Assembly (NCBI GenBank): GCA_002245135.1
Contig: NGBS01001180.1
Span: 1 to 64,000 of the forward strand
Length of the DNA: 64,000 bases
Direction of reading: 5' to 3'
Origin: Proteromonas lacertae
Taxonomy: Eukaryota; Sar; Bigyra; Opalinata; Proteromonadidae
Shown in pieces: positions 56,506 through 64,000 of the stretch (positions within the stretch are counted from its first letter, which is position 1; every line of letters starts with the position of its first letter). The position numbers and the translations under genes are program-made. The notes under the pieces are model-generated. The model saw only the letters and a program-made list of their open reading frames with translations. It searched no databases and had not been told where the DNA came from.

Positions 56506-57252
56506 ATGAAGATAATAGTAATATATATGATTTTTGTTTCATTTACATTATTCTTTGATTTTATACATTTTAGTAATACTAATTTATATAAAAATTGCGG
56601 AAATATTGCTCATGGATGCGGATTAATTGAGTCACATAAATACACTAACTGTCTAGAAGCATTTAAAAATTCCTACCTTAGAGGATTTAGATTAATTGAA
56701 ATAGATATATTTGTTACAAATAACAAGCATATTGTTGGAGGCCATGATTTATGTATGTATAAGAATTATACAAATTATAATAACAGCAATGTTTTCAACT
56801 TTAATTATATAATACACTCTAAAATCCTAAATAAATATCATCCTATTTATGATTATATGATTTATAGTCTATTATCTGAATATAAAGACATTATTATTGT
56901 GACAGATAAAATTACAAACTATATATTACTAAAGAAATATAGTATATTAATTGATAGATTATATGTTGAAGTACCATCTTATTACTACTTCTTTTTGTCC
57001 AGAAATAAAGGATTTAAAAATACTTTGTTAAGCATAAAAACATTGCATGATTTGGATAATTTTATTTCTTTCATATTAAAAAATATGACTATCTTTGGAA
57101 TAGTAATTCCGTCAAATATATTCTATTCATATCGCAATAAGTTATATTTACTATTTAAACAAAATATACATATATATGTTACTGGTATAAAGAATAAATC
57201 TATAATTGAAAATGCTCTTTGTAAATATGTGTCAGGTTTCTATATTGACTAA
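56506..57252 (+). CDS. Glycerophosphodiester phosphodiesterase (GDPD)-like protein
   Basis: A 248-aa frame from the ATG at 56,506. A hydrophobic anchor (MIFVSFTLFFDFIHF) comes first. The GDPD-type opening is IAHGCGLIESHKYTNCLEAF (about residues 33-52), where the family has an initial His and an Asn-Thr/Cys-x-Glu-Ala-Phe helix; LIEIDIFVTNNKHIVGGHD (about 63-81) brings the Glu, Asp and second His of the active site. The rest follows a TIM-barrel pattern, though shorter than usual, ending GFYID. The usual Arg-Gly after the first His reads Gly-Cys. It could cleave phosphodiesters in a lipid or glycan; the substrate is not known. Confidence 0.7.
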   Translation: MKIIVIYMIFVSFTLFFDFIHFSNTNLYKNCGNIAHGCGLIESHKYTNCLEAFKNSYLRGFRLIEIDIFVTNNKHIVGGHDLCMYKNYTNYNNSNVFNFNYIIHSKILNKYHPIYDYMIYSLLSEYKDIIIVTDKITNYILLKKYSILIDRLYVEVPSYYYFFLSRNKGFKNTLLSIKTLHDLDNFISFILKNMTIFGIVIPSNIFYSYRNKLYLLFKQNIHIYVTGIKNKSIIENALCKYVSGFYID

Positions 57253-57264
57253 CATTTCACTGTA

Positions 57265-58320
57265 TTAGTAATAATTTTTATGATTATAATTATATCCAAC
57301 AAAATTTATATTCTCATTTTTACACTTACAAAAATATGAACCAAATAATGAAAATGTACTACCTCTAGTCAATAAAAGTGAGTCAGCATTTTTCATCATC
57401 ATAATATCTTCTAAGGATTGATTTAAGCACTTAGAGTTTCTACTATGGCATGGTAATGAATAGTCCGTGTAAATGTTATTAATTATCTCTGTTTTTATTA
57501 GCTTTTTAATTGAGTTAGAATCTGAAAGAAGTATAATTTTGTATATACTTTTTGAGGCTAATAATTGCATAACTGATCTTATAATTGTTATATTAAGATA
57601 GTTTTTCAATGGGTTATTATCAGCATCACCAACTCTTAAATGTACTGCCATGTATTTTTCATCCACTAATATATTGAACCTATATTTAAACCTGTCACGT
57701 ATAATATGATTGTATGTTGACGATGGTTTAAAATATACATTACAAATCTTTCTATTGATTTCTCTTATATTAATTACTATATCAGAATAAATCGTATCTA
57801 AAAATCCTTTATCTATTATTAATTTATTGTACTTTTTATATAGTAGAATTTGTTCAGTAGAATACCAATGTTTATTTGCTCCAATGATTTTATATTTAGA
57901 CTTTAGTGCCATAACACCATGTGAAAAATAAGTTACATTGGTGAAGTTAACTGCAAAAAACCCTATAGGTATATCAAAATATCCCCATAATTTTTTATAA
58001 GTTACTAAAGATAATATATATAAAATATACTGAATAATGATCTTCCTGATAATAATGAAACAAATATAGAACTAATTATTTGAAGCATTGAATTACCTAA
58101 TCCCTATAAATATATTAGATTACTTTACTCCTAAATGAACTTTATCGTAAAATGCTAAGCCTTTTTTGGATTTATAGTAAACTTGTGTTAAGTATGATTG
58201 ATATTTAACATAATATTTAATTTTGGAATTAGAGTATTTTGTAGTGGGTATAAAACTATTTAAAGCATAGAGTAATATTAGTAATAAATATGTTAAACAA
58301 AAGAAAAACTTATATATGTG
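57265..58320 (-). CDS. Fucosyltransferase-like GT-B glycosyltransferase, start uncertain
   Basis: Three exons, 58,320-58,129, 58,103-58,031 and 58,004-57,265, join in phase across introns of 25 nt (GTAAAG) and 26 nt (GTATAT). They give at least 310 aa: a membrane anchor (FCLTYLLLILLYALN), VHLGGLGNSMLQIISS in place of the GLGNR loop, GFFAVNF, the donor site MAVHLRVGDADNN, IILLSDSNSIKKL and LLTRGSTFSLFGSYF. These match the gene at 48,257 in order. No ATG lies in the first visible exon, and a repeat element begins right upstream, so the true first exon may be missing or very small. Arg of GLGNR is Ser here, which may weaken activity. Confidence 0.65.
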
Positions 58321-58334
58321 TTATTAAGCAATTA

Positions 58335-58800
58335 TATATAAATAGGACTATGGTACATAGTCACAGAGTTCTAACAAGTATGTATCGTGATCCTAAAGAA
58401 GTCTTTACATAGTTATCCTAAAGAAATCTCTCTTACAATACCTACTAACTTGAAACTAACTTGAAAGTCATCCTTAAGCAGTACATGCACTCTATGATCT
58501 TTCCCAATGAATGTTACGATGCTCTTGTCAAGATGATAACAGAGGAGGAGGCTCCGAAGGAGTAGGAGTACTTAATTACCTGTCAATATCAACTCAAGAT
58601 TATCGCCGAGAGAATAGATCTCTTCATTAATAGCACCTGTAAGCTCCAAGGAAGTAATCTTTTAAGACCAGCCTTAAGAAACATCCAACAACGCCTTGAA
58701 GATATACAACACTTAGTATATCGATAAAGTCAGAACTTCCCTAAGACAACTTAGTAAAGCTGCTAATCACCTGGCAGCTAAATTAAAGGTTTATGAGAAG
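58335..58800 (+). mobile_element. GC-richer mobile-element fossil with repeat R1 at its right edge
   Basis: The segment opens TATATAAATAGGACTATGG, like 43,735, and is richer in G/C than the rest. Readable coding traces are FPNECYDALVKMITEEEAP and later LRPALRNIQQRLEDIQHL, a helical text unlike the neighbouring genes. It is broken in several places. It runs directly into R1 copy C, which suggests that R1 may be the tail of this element. Class not recognised. Confidence 0.4.
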
Positions 58801-58807
58801 ATGCTGT

Positions 58808-58866
58808 TATACGTCGTTTGTCAGAGTTGACCGTTTGTATACCAGAAGCTTTTAAAACTAACTAAA
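58808..58866 (+). repeat. Interspersed repeat family R1, copy C (diverged)
   Basis: CGTCGTTTGTCAGAGTTGAC, CCAGAAGC and AAACTAACTAAATA follow the order of the first 60 bp of copies B and D, with many more differences, so this is an older copy. Confidence 0.55.
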
Positions 58867-58984
58867 TACACAATTACACTTCTTTTAAGAATTATACCCC
58901 TTCTGATGTCATTTTTAATTTAAGATTTCATTTTCTTCAACTTTTCAGTTAGTTTTTTTATGATTCTATCAAGATAAGAAGATT

Positions 58985-59690
58985 TTTCAAAAAAGAAAAA
59001 TATAAGTACTATATAAATGGAACAGCAATAAATGGTTCAAAAAGTGAAGGAGTAGCTGATAAAATCACAACAACACCTAAAACTGGTTTAACAAATGTAA
59101 GTAATAAAACAGGCAAAACAACGAAAATGGCGAATAAGAAAATATCTAATTTATATTTAGGTGAATTTCTATTAGCTGATTATGTAGTAGATTTTGGTAA
59201 TGTAATTCGAATTGATTGCAAGACGAAGACATTTACAATAACTAACATAGGTAATTTACCAGTGAATTTCGGAATAGAAAGAAGAACTTTAAAAGAGTGT
59301 GGATATAGATTAACTCCAGATGAAGTGAAAAGATTTACCTTATGGAAGATATGATTTGGCAATTCCAATCAAAGCACAAGGAGTACCAACTTATTGTATA
59401 ATATAAAGATTATAATGTAATTCAAACGGAAGTAAGAAATGTAGGTGATAAATTGGCAGTGGAATTACCACCACCTGAAGAACCAGAACCAGTAGTAGAA
59501 GAAAGATCAGCTTTACATGATCCAAAGAAAGGAGGAAAAAGAAGTAAATCAATTGATAAGAAAGGAGATAAAAACTCATAGAAAGGTAAAAAAGAAAAAC
59601 CGCCACCACCTCCTCATCCACCATTTGGAGTTGGTTTATTATGTGATATAATCAATAATAATGGTGAAAGTGATATTGATACAATGATTC
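58985..59690 (+). pseudogene. HYDIN-like ciliary protein, fragment
   Basis: YLGEFLLADYVVDFGNVI, followed by KTFTITNIGNLPVNFGIERR, is the ASPM/SPD-2/HYDIN Ig-like repeat of the axonemal central-pair protein HYDIN. The next blocks, DLAIPIKAQGVPT, TEVRNVGDKLAVELPPPEEP and a Lys-rich linker before PPPPPPHPPFG, are in family-like order but lie in different frames, with changes of frame near 59,340 and 59,400 and a TAG at 59,579-59,581. Only one module and the following linker are present, whereas HYDIN is normally several thousand residues long. It is a decayed duplicate of a host gene that points to a motile axoneme in this organism. Confidence 0.7.
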
Positions 59691-60043
59691 AAGAAATCAA
59701 AGAAACAGTTCCATTGTTTAATACGTATGGAGATTGGAATTGTATAAAGGTTAAACAAGGAAGAAGAAAAGCTAGAAAAACAAGAAGAACTAGAAGACAT
59801 AGATTTACTAGTGATGGTAGATTAATTAGATCAGCAGGTTTATGTAGCTGGTTAAAAAAAGGAATAACAAAAGTTAAAGATTTTGTGACTTCTGACAAAT
59901 TTAAAAATGGTATTGAAAAAACAAAAGAGATTAATAGCACATTGAGAGAGAAGAAGTGTATAAGCAATATAGCAAGAAAAGCTCGTAATGTTGCTAATAC
60001 ATTAGGTTTTGATAAAGTTGCTGAGTTATTATTATTAATTTAA
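59684..60043 (+). pseudogene. Basic protein with amphipathic helix, possible Polinton-type remnant
   Basis: The 119-aa frame has a very basic patch (KQGRRKARKTRRTRRHRF, about residues 27-44), then LIRSAGLCSWLKKGITKVK, an amphipathic segment like those of membrane-active minor capsid proteins, and a helical C-terminus. The layout, basic DNA-binding part plus amphipathic helix, recalls the small core/minor capsid proteins of adenovirus- and Polinton-type elements. It follows the HYDIN-like debris without a clear border. Treated as a fossil; the origin is inferred. Confidence 0.35.
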
Positions 60044-60268
60044 GTAAGAAAGTAAAATGGCTATCTGAGTTAAAATTTTGTCTTTATTCCATTTATATAT
60101 TGCATATTTTATATATCTTGATAGAGATGAAGGACCTCCTCTTCCTTTACTTGGAAATACGACATATAAATATATTTTATTTCTCTTTCTTTTATATAAA
60201 ATATATAGCATGAGAGATATAAACAGAAATTTAATTAAATTCCAACTTCTATTATAAATATCTTTCAT
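60035..60268 (-). pseudogene. Front fragment of a membrane-anchored GT4-like protein
   Basis: A 77-aa frame has one membrane span (FLFISLMLYILY), then KIYLYVVFPSKGRGGPSSLSRY. The Gly-Gly-Pro after the first strand is typical of the acceptor side of GT4-type glycosyltransferases. The frame then ends and no later part of such an enzyme follows. A truncated copy is the simplest reading; it is short, so the call is cautious. Confidence 0.35.
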
Positions 60269-60331
60269 TTATTAATACTAAAATGATTTAATGTTTTAAT
60301 TAGAAAATGGAAATCATGTAAATTATTCATA

Positions 60332-60796
60332 ATGGTAAATCCATTGTCGAAACAGAATTTCTATGATGATGAAGCAAATGTTGATGATTCTCAACAAAAT
60401 CATTCTTTTCAAAATGCAATAGAGGTAGTTAAAAAATATTCAAAGAATGTAAAATTTGTAATTCTCAAAACTACTAGTGAAAAAGCAGTAATTTACTTAA
60501 ACAATCAGCAATGCGATTTCATTTATTTAGATGGAAGACATGATTATAATAGTGTAAAGAATGATATAAAATATTACTATCCTTTAGTTAGACCATGTGG
60601 AGTATTAGCAGGACATGATTATCAAGATGAAAATGGAAATGAGTGGAAAATGGATAAATATGGCAATGTTAATAATAATAATAAAACAGTAAAAGCAGCA
60701 GTTGATGATTTTGCATCTGATAATAAATTAAATATAATTACAACAAATGAAAGGAATTACAAAATGTGGATGATTAGAAAACCTATATATATTTAA
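60332..60796 (+). CDS. Class I SAM methyltransferase (Methyltransf_24-type), C-terminal part
   Basis: A 154-aa frame starts with an ATG at 60,332. The strand-four region FIYLDGRHDYNSVKNDIKYY (about residues 68-87) and the following PCGVLAGHDYQDEN match the small methyltransferases of the Methyltransf_24 group, in which this Asp-Gly-x-His binds metal and catechol-type or sugar hydroxyls. The first motif, the Gly-rich SAM loop, is not present, and the N-terminal third of the domain is missing, so it looks 5'-truncated or has a distant first exon. It would be inactive as it stands. Confidence 0.65.
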   Translation: MVNPLSKQNFYDDEANVDDSQQNHSFQNAIEVVKKYSKNVKFVILKTTSEKAVIYLNNQQCDFIYLDGRHDYNSVKNDIKYYYPLVRPCGVLAGHDYQDENGNEWKMDKYGNVNNNNKTVKAAVDDFASDNKLNIITTNERNYKMWMIRKPIYI

Positions 60797-60837
60797 AATA
60801 AATTACATAATCAGATATCTTATTATTGGGTGATTTA

Positions 60838-60940
60838 TATAATATGATGTGAATAAATTACAATAAATTTAATAACAGCTTATTTAAAAAGGAAATAAAA
60901 AAGTAGGCTTGAGTGAGGTTTGAATTCATTTTTTCATATA
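60838..60940. repeat. Repeat R2 copy (shared with 46.96 kb)
   Basis: This is the partner of 46,960-47,055, with GGCTTGAGTGAGGTTTGAA at its core. Together with a similar core near 61,155 it flanks R1 copy D on both sides in direct orientation. Confidence 0.5.
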
Positions 60941-60951
60941 TTCATATCAAA

Positions 60952-61121
60952 TATTGTGCGCCGTTTGTCATAGTAGGCCGTTTGTCTACCAGACACTTTT
61001 AATACAAACTAATTGCATATTCTTACTTGTCTTGATGAAAAATTGTTACTTTTATACTTACTTTGTTATATGACCTACCTCTGCAGTATACTTTTTTGAT
61101 AATATAAATAGTTTGAATATT
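60952..61121 (+). repeat. Interspersed repeat family R1, copy D
   Basis: A near twin of copy B (53,651-53,820): same start TTGTGCGCCGTTTGTC, same CTACCAGACACTTTTAATAC and same end ATAATATAAATAGTTTGAAT. It is held between two R2 cores. Confidence 0.75.
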
Positions 61122-61880
61122 ATTAAATCTTTCTACATAAAAATAGAAATGTAAAAATTAGGCTTGAGTGAGGCTTGATTCTATATTTTCTTTTATTATT
61201 TTAAATGTCTTATGATCAACATTAAGTAGTTCTAATCATTTCAACTGTTGTGCTCCGTTGAGCTAAATGCGCCGTTGGGCGTTAAGAAGACTTTTTTCAA
61301 AACTAATATCATATTTATGATGTTGACGATGAGTTATGTTCAAATATATGTTTAGTTTTATAATGTGTGCTAGACATGTTGATATCAACACTTAGACTAT
61401 CATATTAAATTTTACTATATAAAATGTATGTATGAATTATACTCATTTCATATATAAAATATTTTATACCAATTCTATTATATTATGAAGATATTAACAA
61501 AAATAAAATTCTGTTCCTGAATTTTTTTACCCCCTTACGAGCTTGTTATTCAAACATTTAGTTGTTTTTTCTTTTTTGTATTTTTATTTAAATTTCTTGC
61601 TATTTATTAACTAAATTTAGTTTAATTCATATATACATATTTTTATCTGAGCATATAGTTCATTTAAATGAATATTGGATAAATAAATATTAATCTAAGT
61701 AATACAGAGTAGAATGTACGTTGGAAATGTATAGTAATGGTTTATGTAACAAATTATAATACTGTTAAAAACGAATTATTGTTTATAGTTGTTATTTTTG
61801 TACAATTATCTCTATTAATGATTTTTATGGTCAAATGTTACAAGGTAGATTCTAAGATTAATATTTCAGTGAATCATGCT
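61122..61880. other. Gene-free stretch with short repeat words
   Basis: A third R2 core sits near 61,150, and 61,248-61,320 holds TTGTGCTCCGTTGAGC and TGCGCCGTTGGGCG words like those at 46,715-46,790. The remainder to 61,880 is AT-rich without a supported frame. Confidence 0.45.
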
Positions 61881-61883
61881 TTG

Positions 61884-62080
61884 AAGTAGTCTATATATTA
61901 CCAACATCAACAATTATATTATGGAATGCAGAAAAGAAGAAGTTATTAGCAATACTAGCAATGTTTCATTATTACTTTGATATGAGAGAATTTTCTCGCA
62001 TTTTACAAGGTATATTACCTAAATCAGTCATTCAAACTGGTATATTTGATTTAGATTATTTGATATTAGTATGCAGTTAG
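61884..62080 (+). pseudogene. Dynein heavy chain fragment
   Basis: Sixty-five codons, open at the left and ending in a TAG, read LAMFHYYFDMREFSRILQGI in the middle. This matches the FNLRDFSRVIQG block between AAA modules of axonemal dynein heavy chains. Upstream and downstream parts of the motor are absent, so it is an isolated fragment from duplication. Confidence 0.55.
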
Positions 62081-62228
62081 GTTACAGAAAATACGCAATA
62101 CTAAATAGATGCTCAAGTTTTAAATCTTTAAAAGTGAGTTATTTAAGTATATTCTGCATTTCTTTTCATCCGACAAACTATACAGAAGTTTCTTCAAATT
62201 ATCTATAAAATCAACAACATTGAAATAA

Positions 62229-62519
62229 TTAATAAATGGTAATATCTTCTATTTTTTTATTCTTTATCCTAGATAATAGATAGAACAACACAAAATATCC
62301 ACAGCTGTTATCTTTTCCTTGTTTTAGTATATTAAACTTGTTATTTATATTTTCATACATTATATTGTTCATATCAAATATTTCACTTATTTTATTTTTT
62401 ATAATTTTAATAGAATTATCTGACAATGATGATAATGAATCATAAATTGTATAATTTATGGAATAAAGATGAATATAATCAATTTCCCACAACGTCCAAT
62501 GAAAATATAGACATATCAT
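62229..62519 (-). pseudogene. C48 (Ulp1/adenain-type) cysteine protease fragment
   Basis: The 96-aa frame holds the end of a C48-type protease: HWTLWEID with the catalytic His, YDSLSSLSD with the Asp, and KQGKDNSCGYFVLFYL with the Gln and Cys. Polintons carry such a protease for capsid maturation, and host Ulp1 enzymes and some DNA transposons carry it as well. The front of the protease is not continuous with this frame. With the basic protein at 59.7 kb it may mark a second, broken Polinton-type fossil. Confidence 0.6.
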
Positions 62520-62599
62520 TATCTTTAATAGATAATCCAGATAATCTAGACAGTTTTAAAAGAATGTGTGAAATACCTTCAACATCATCTTCAACATTA

Positions 62600-64000
62600 T
62601 AATGCTAGATAACATTCTGTTTAGAATGATTTATTGAAAGGGTAATAAAAGATTTTCCATTTTTGATAATGAAGTTAGTGTAATTTGCATTTGATAAAAT
62701 ATAATCAAAAACAAATACAGTATACCACATTTTTTAAACAGACATTATTTACAAGAATATTGATACAACCATAATTATATCTAATATTTCAACATATTAA
62801 CATTTTCAATTAAATCTTCATTTATTTCACTATTATTAGCTTATTATCCTAACTGTTCATCAGCATTGCCATAATTTCCTGTCTTTGCATAAATAAGTCC
62901 TTCTTTTATAGAATAATTCAAAAAATAAATTCAAAGAATCAAGCTTTTCTCAAGTTACAAATAGAAAAAAACGTGAAAATCTATTGAAGCTGTATGTATA
63001 TTTTATAAATAATATAGAGTTATGATTATCCTACATGATATACTTGTAAACTGGTTAATAATGTGATGTTTTTGTTTGCATGAAGGTTTATAGACAAAGC
63101 TGTTAATGAAATAATTTATTTTTCTGCAGACAAGTAAATATTGAGTTCGAAATTGGTAATTACATATGAAAAATTATCATAATTCTATTATGTTAGTAGA
63201 AAGGGGTTATATTACCCCACAAAAATATAATTTTTCAGAAACAATTATTTATTTAGATAATAATATTCATCAAATTATTAATCAAAATTTAAGTAAGAAC
63301 ATTTATGTAATAACAAACAAATCATCAATTATAATAAGTATATTAAGATATAAAGTGTTAATTATATTTAATAATAGAATAATTTCATTATAAAAAGTTG
63401 TGAAAAAGAGAAAAATAATTTCTAATAATATAGGAAATTCATAGAAAATAATTATCAGATAAATCCATTAATATGCAGCTAAGCTACGATGGGGTTTAAG
63501 TAACTCCTTTAAGTTTTAGTAATAAATCCTTTTATATTTTATCTTGTAAATTACTAAATATTATTAATAGCAAAATACTTATTCAATTTATTACCGTAGT
63601 ATTAAATAAAAGAGATACAAACAGAGTAGCGAAAAAAATATGCAATGAGTTAAATGATTTATTTTTTAACGGTATTAGTTATGGTGAGTATTTGTACAGA
63701 CATGGTTGGTTCAATTGATCTTTGCAGAACATGCAATTATAAAACTGGAAAAAAGAATTGAATTCAAACGAATTGAGTAAAATACATCATTTTCATCACA
63801 ATTAAACTATTATACTATAAATATATTATCCTTTAATTCGTTATATACAATTAACAATTTTTTGGGTTAGGGTCAATCAGAAATATTTCTATACAAAAAA
63901 GAAACAATTACCTAAAATCAGGTAATTTTGAAACTAATTATGCCTTTATGAAGTAGAACATATGATACACACACTGACAAATTTTAATTTTCTAATTCTC
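62600..64000. other. Mostly gene-free stretch with two weak frames
   Basis: A 75-aa plus-strand frame at 63,166-63,393 (ATG start, Ile- and Asn-rich) and a protein-like stretch near 63,510-63,719 (VAKKICNELNDLFFNGISY, then YLYRHGWFN) are the only coding traces. Neither is recognised. No RNA gene or repeat is seen up to the window end. Confidence 0.35.

Noticed and set aside
1-64000. A ciliate-type or other altered genetic code
   Set aside because: TAA, TAG and TGA all end well-supported frames, and family alignments never need a stop codon read as an amino acid.

Overview
The window is an AT-rich piece of a nuclear genome from a eukaryote, most likely a flagellated or ciliated protist. Signs of this are spliceosomal introns, a full-length NAT10/Kre33 rRNA acetyltransferase gene, debris of axonemal genes (HYDIN-like and dynein heavy-chain-like), a protein resembling ciliary proteins, long coiled coils, and large surface proteins with GPI-type tails. 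TAA, TAG and TGA all act as stops. I cannot name the lineage. Most introns are tiny (25-42 nt, usually starting GTAT), so several genes that look frame-broken become continuous once a 25-29 nt intron is removed. One NAT10 intron appears to be a U12-type AT-AC intron.

Region by region. (1) About 1-13,070: a Polinton/Maverick fossil with penton-like protein, major capsid protein region, FtsK/HerA-type packaging ATPase, part of a protein-primed DNA polymerase B, coiled-coil proteins, and a large SPRY-like plus P-loop NTPase gene. It is mostly well preserved but broken in a few places; its ends were not found. (2) 14,004-18,874: host housekeeping genes in divergent orientation, NAT10 (minus) and a zinc-ribbon, cilia-type protein (plus). 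(3) 19,017-28,805: two tandem giant paralogues (1585 and 1592 aa), secreted and probably GPI-anchored, each with about seven copies of a Cys/Trp repeat module and with near-identical patches that suggest gene conversion. (4) 28,992-33,709: a 1535-aa coiled-coil protein with a central block of Tyr-Pro-Val-Leu-Ser repeats. (5) About 34,000-61,000: an accessory region rich in glycan-modifying enzymes: three fucosyltransferase-like genes, three acyltransferase-3/SGNH proteins, an FkbM methyltransferase, two paralogous GT-A transferases plus a third truncated copy, a GT31-like transferase, a DUF229 sulfatase-like protein, a GDPD-like protein, and fragments of a methyltransferase and a GT4-like protein. 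Some are intact, others decayed. Between them lie a hAT DNA transposon remnant, a second hAT end, a young unclassified repeat family, and GC-richer element debris. (6) About 58,990-64,000: mostly pseudogene debris (HYDIN-like, dynein-like) with a basic protein and a C48 protease fragment that may come from another Polinton-type element.

Taken together, the window joins a short conserved host core to a fast-changing surface/glycan region with many duplications and mobile-element fossils. Most of the glycan proteins carry an N-terminal membrane anchor, as expected for secretory-pathway enzymes, so they could plausibly decorate the glycoproteins of the cell surface; that functional link is inferred from context only.
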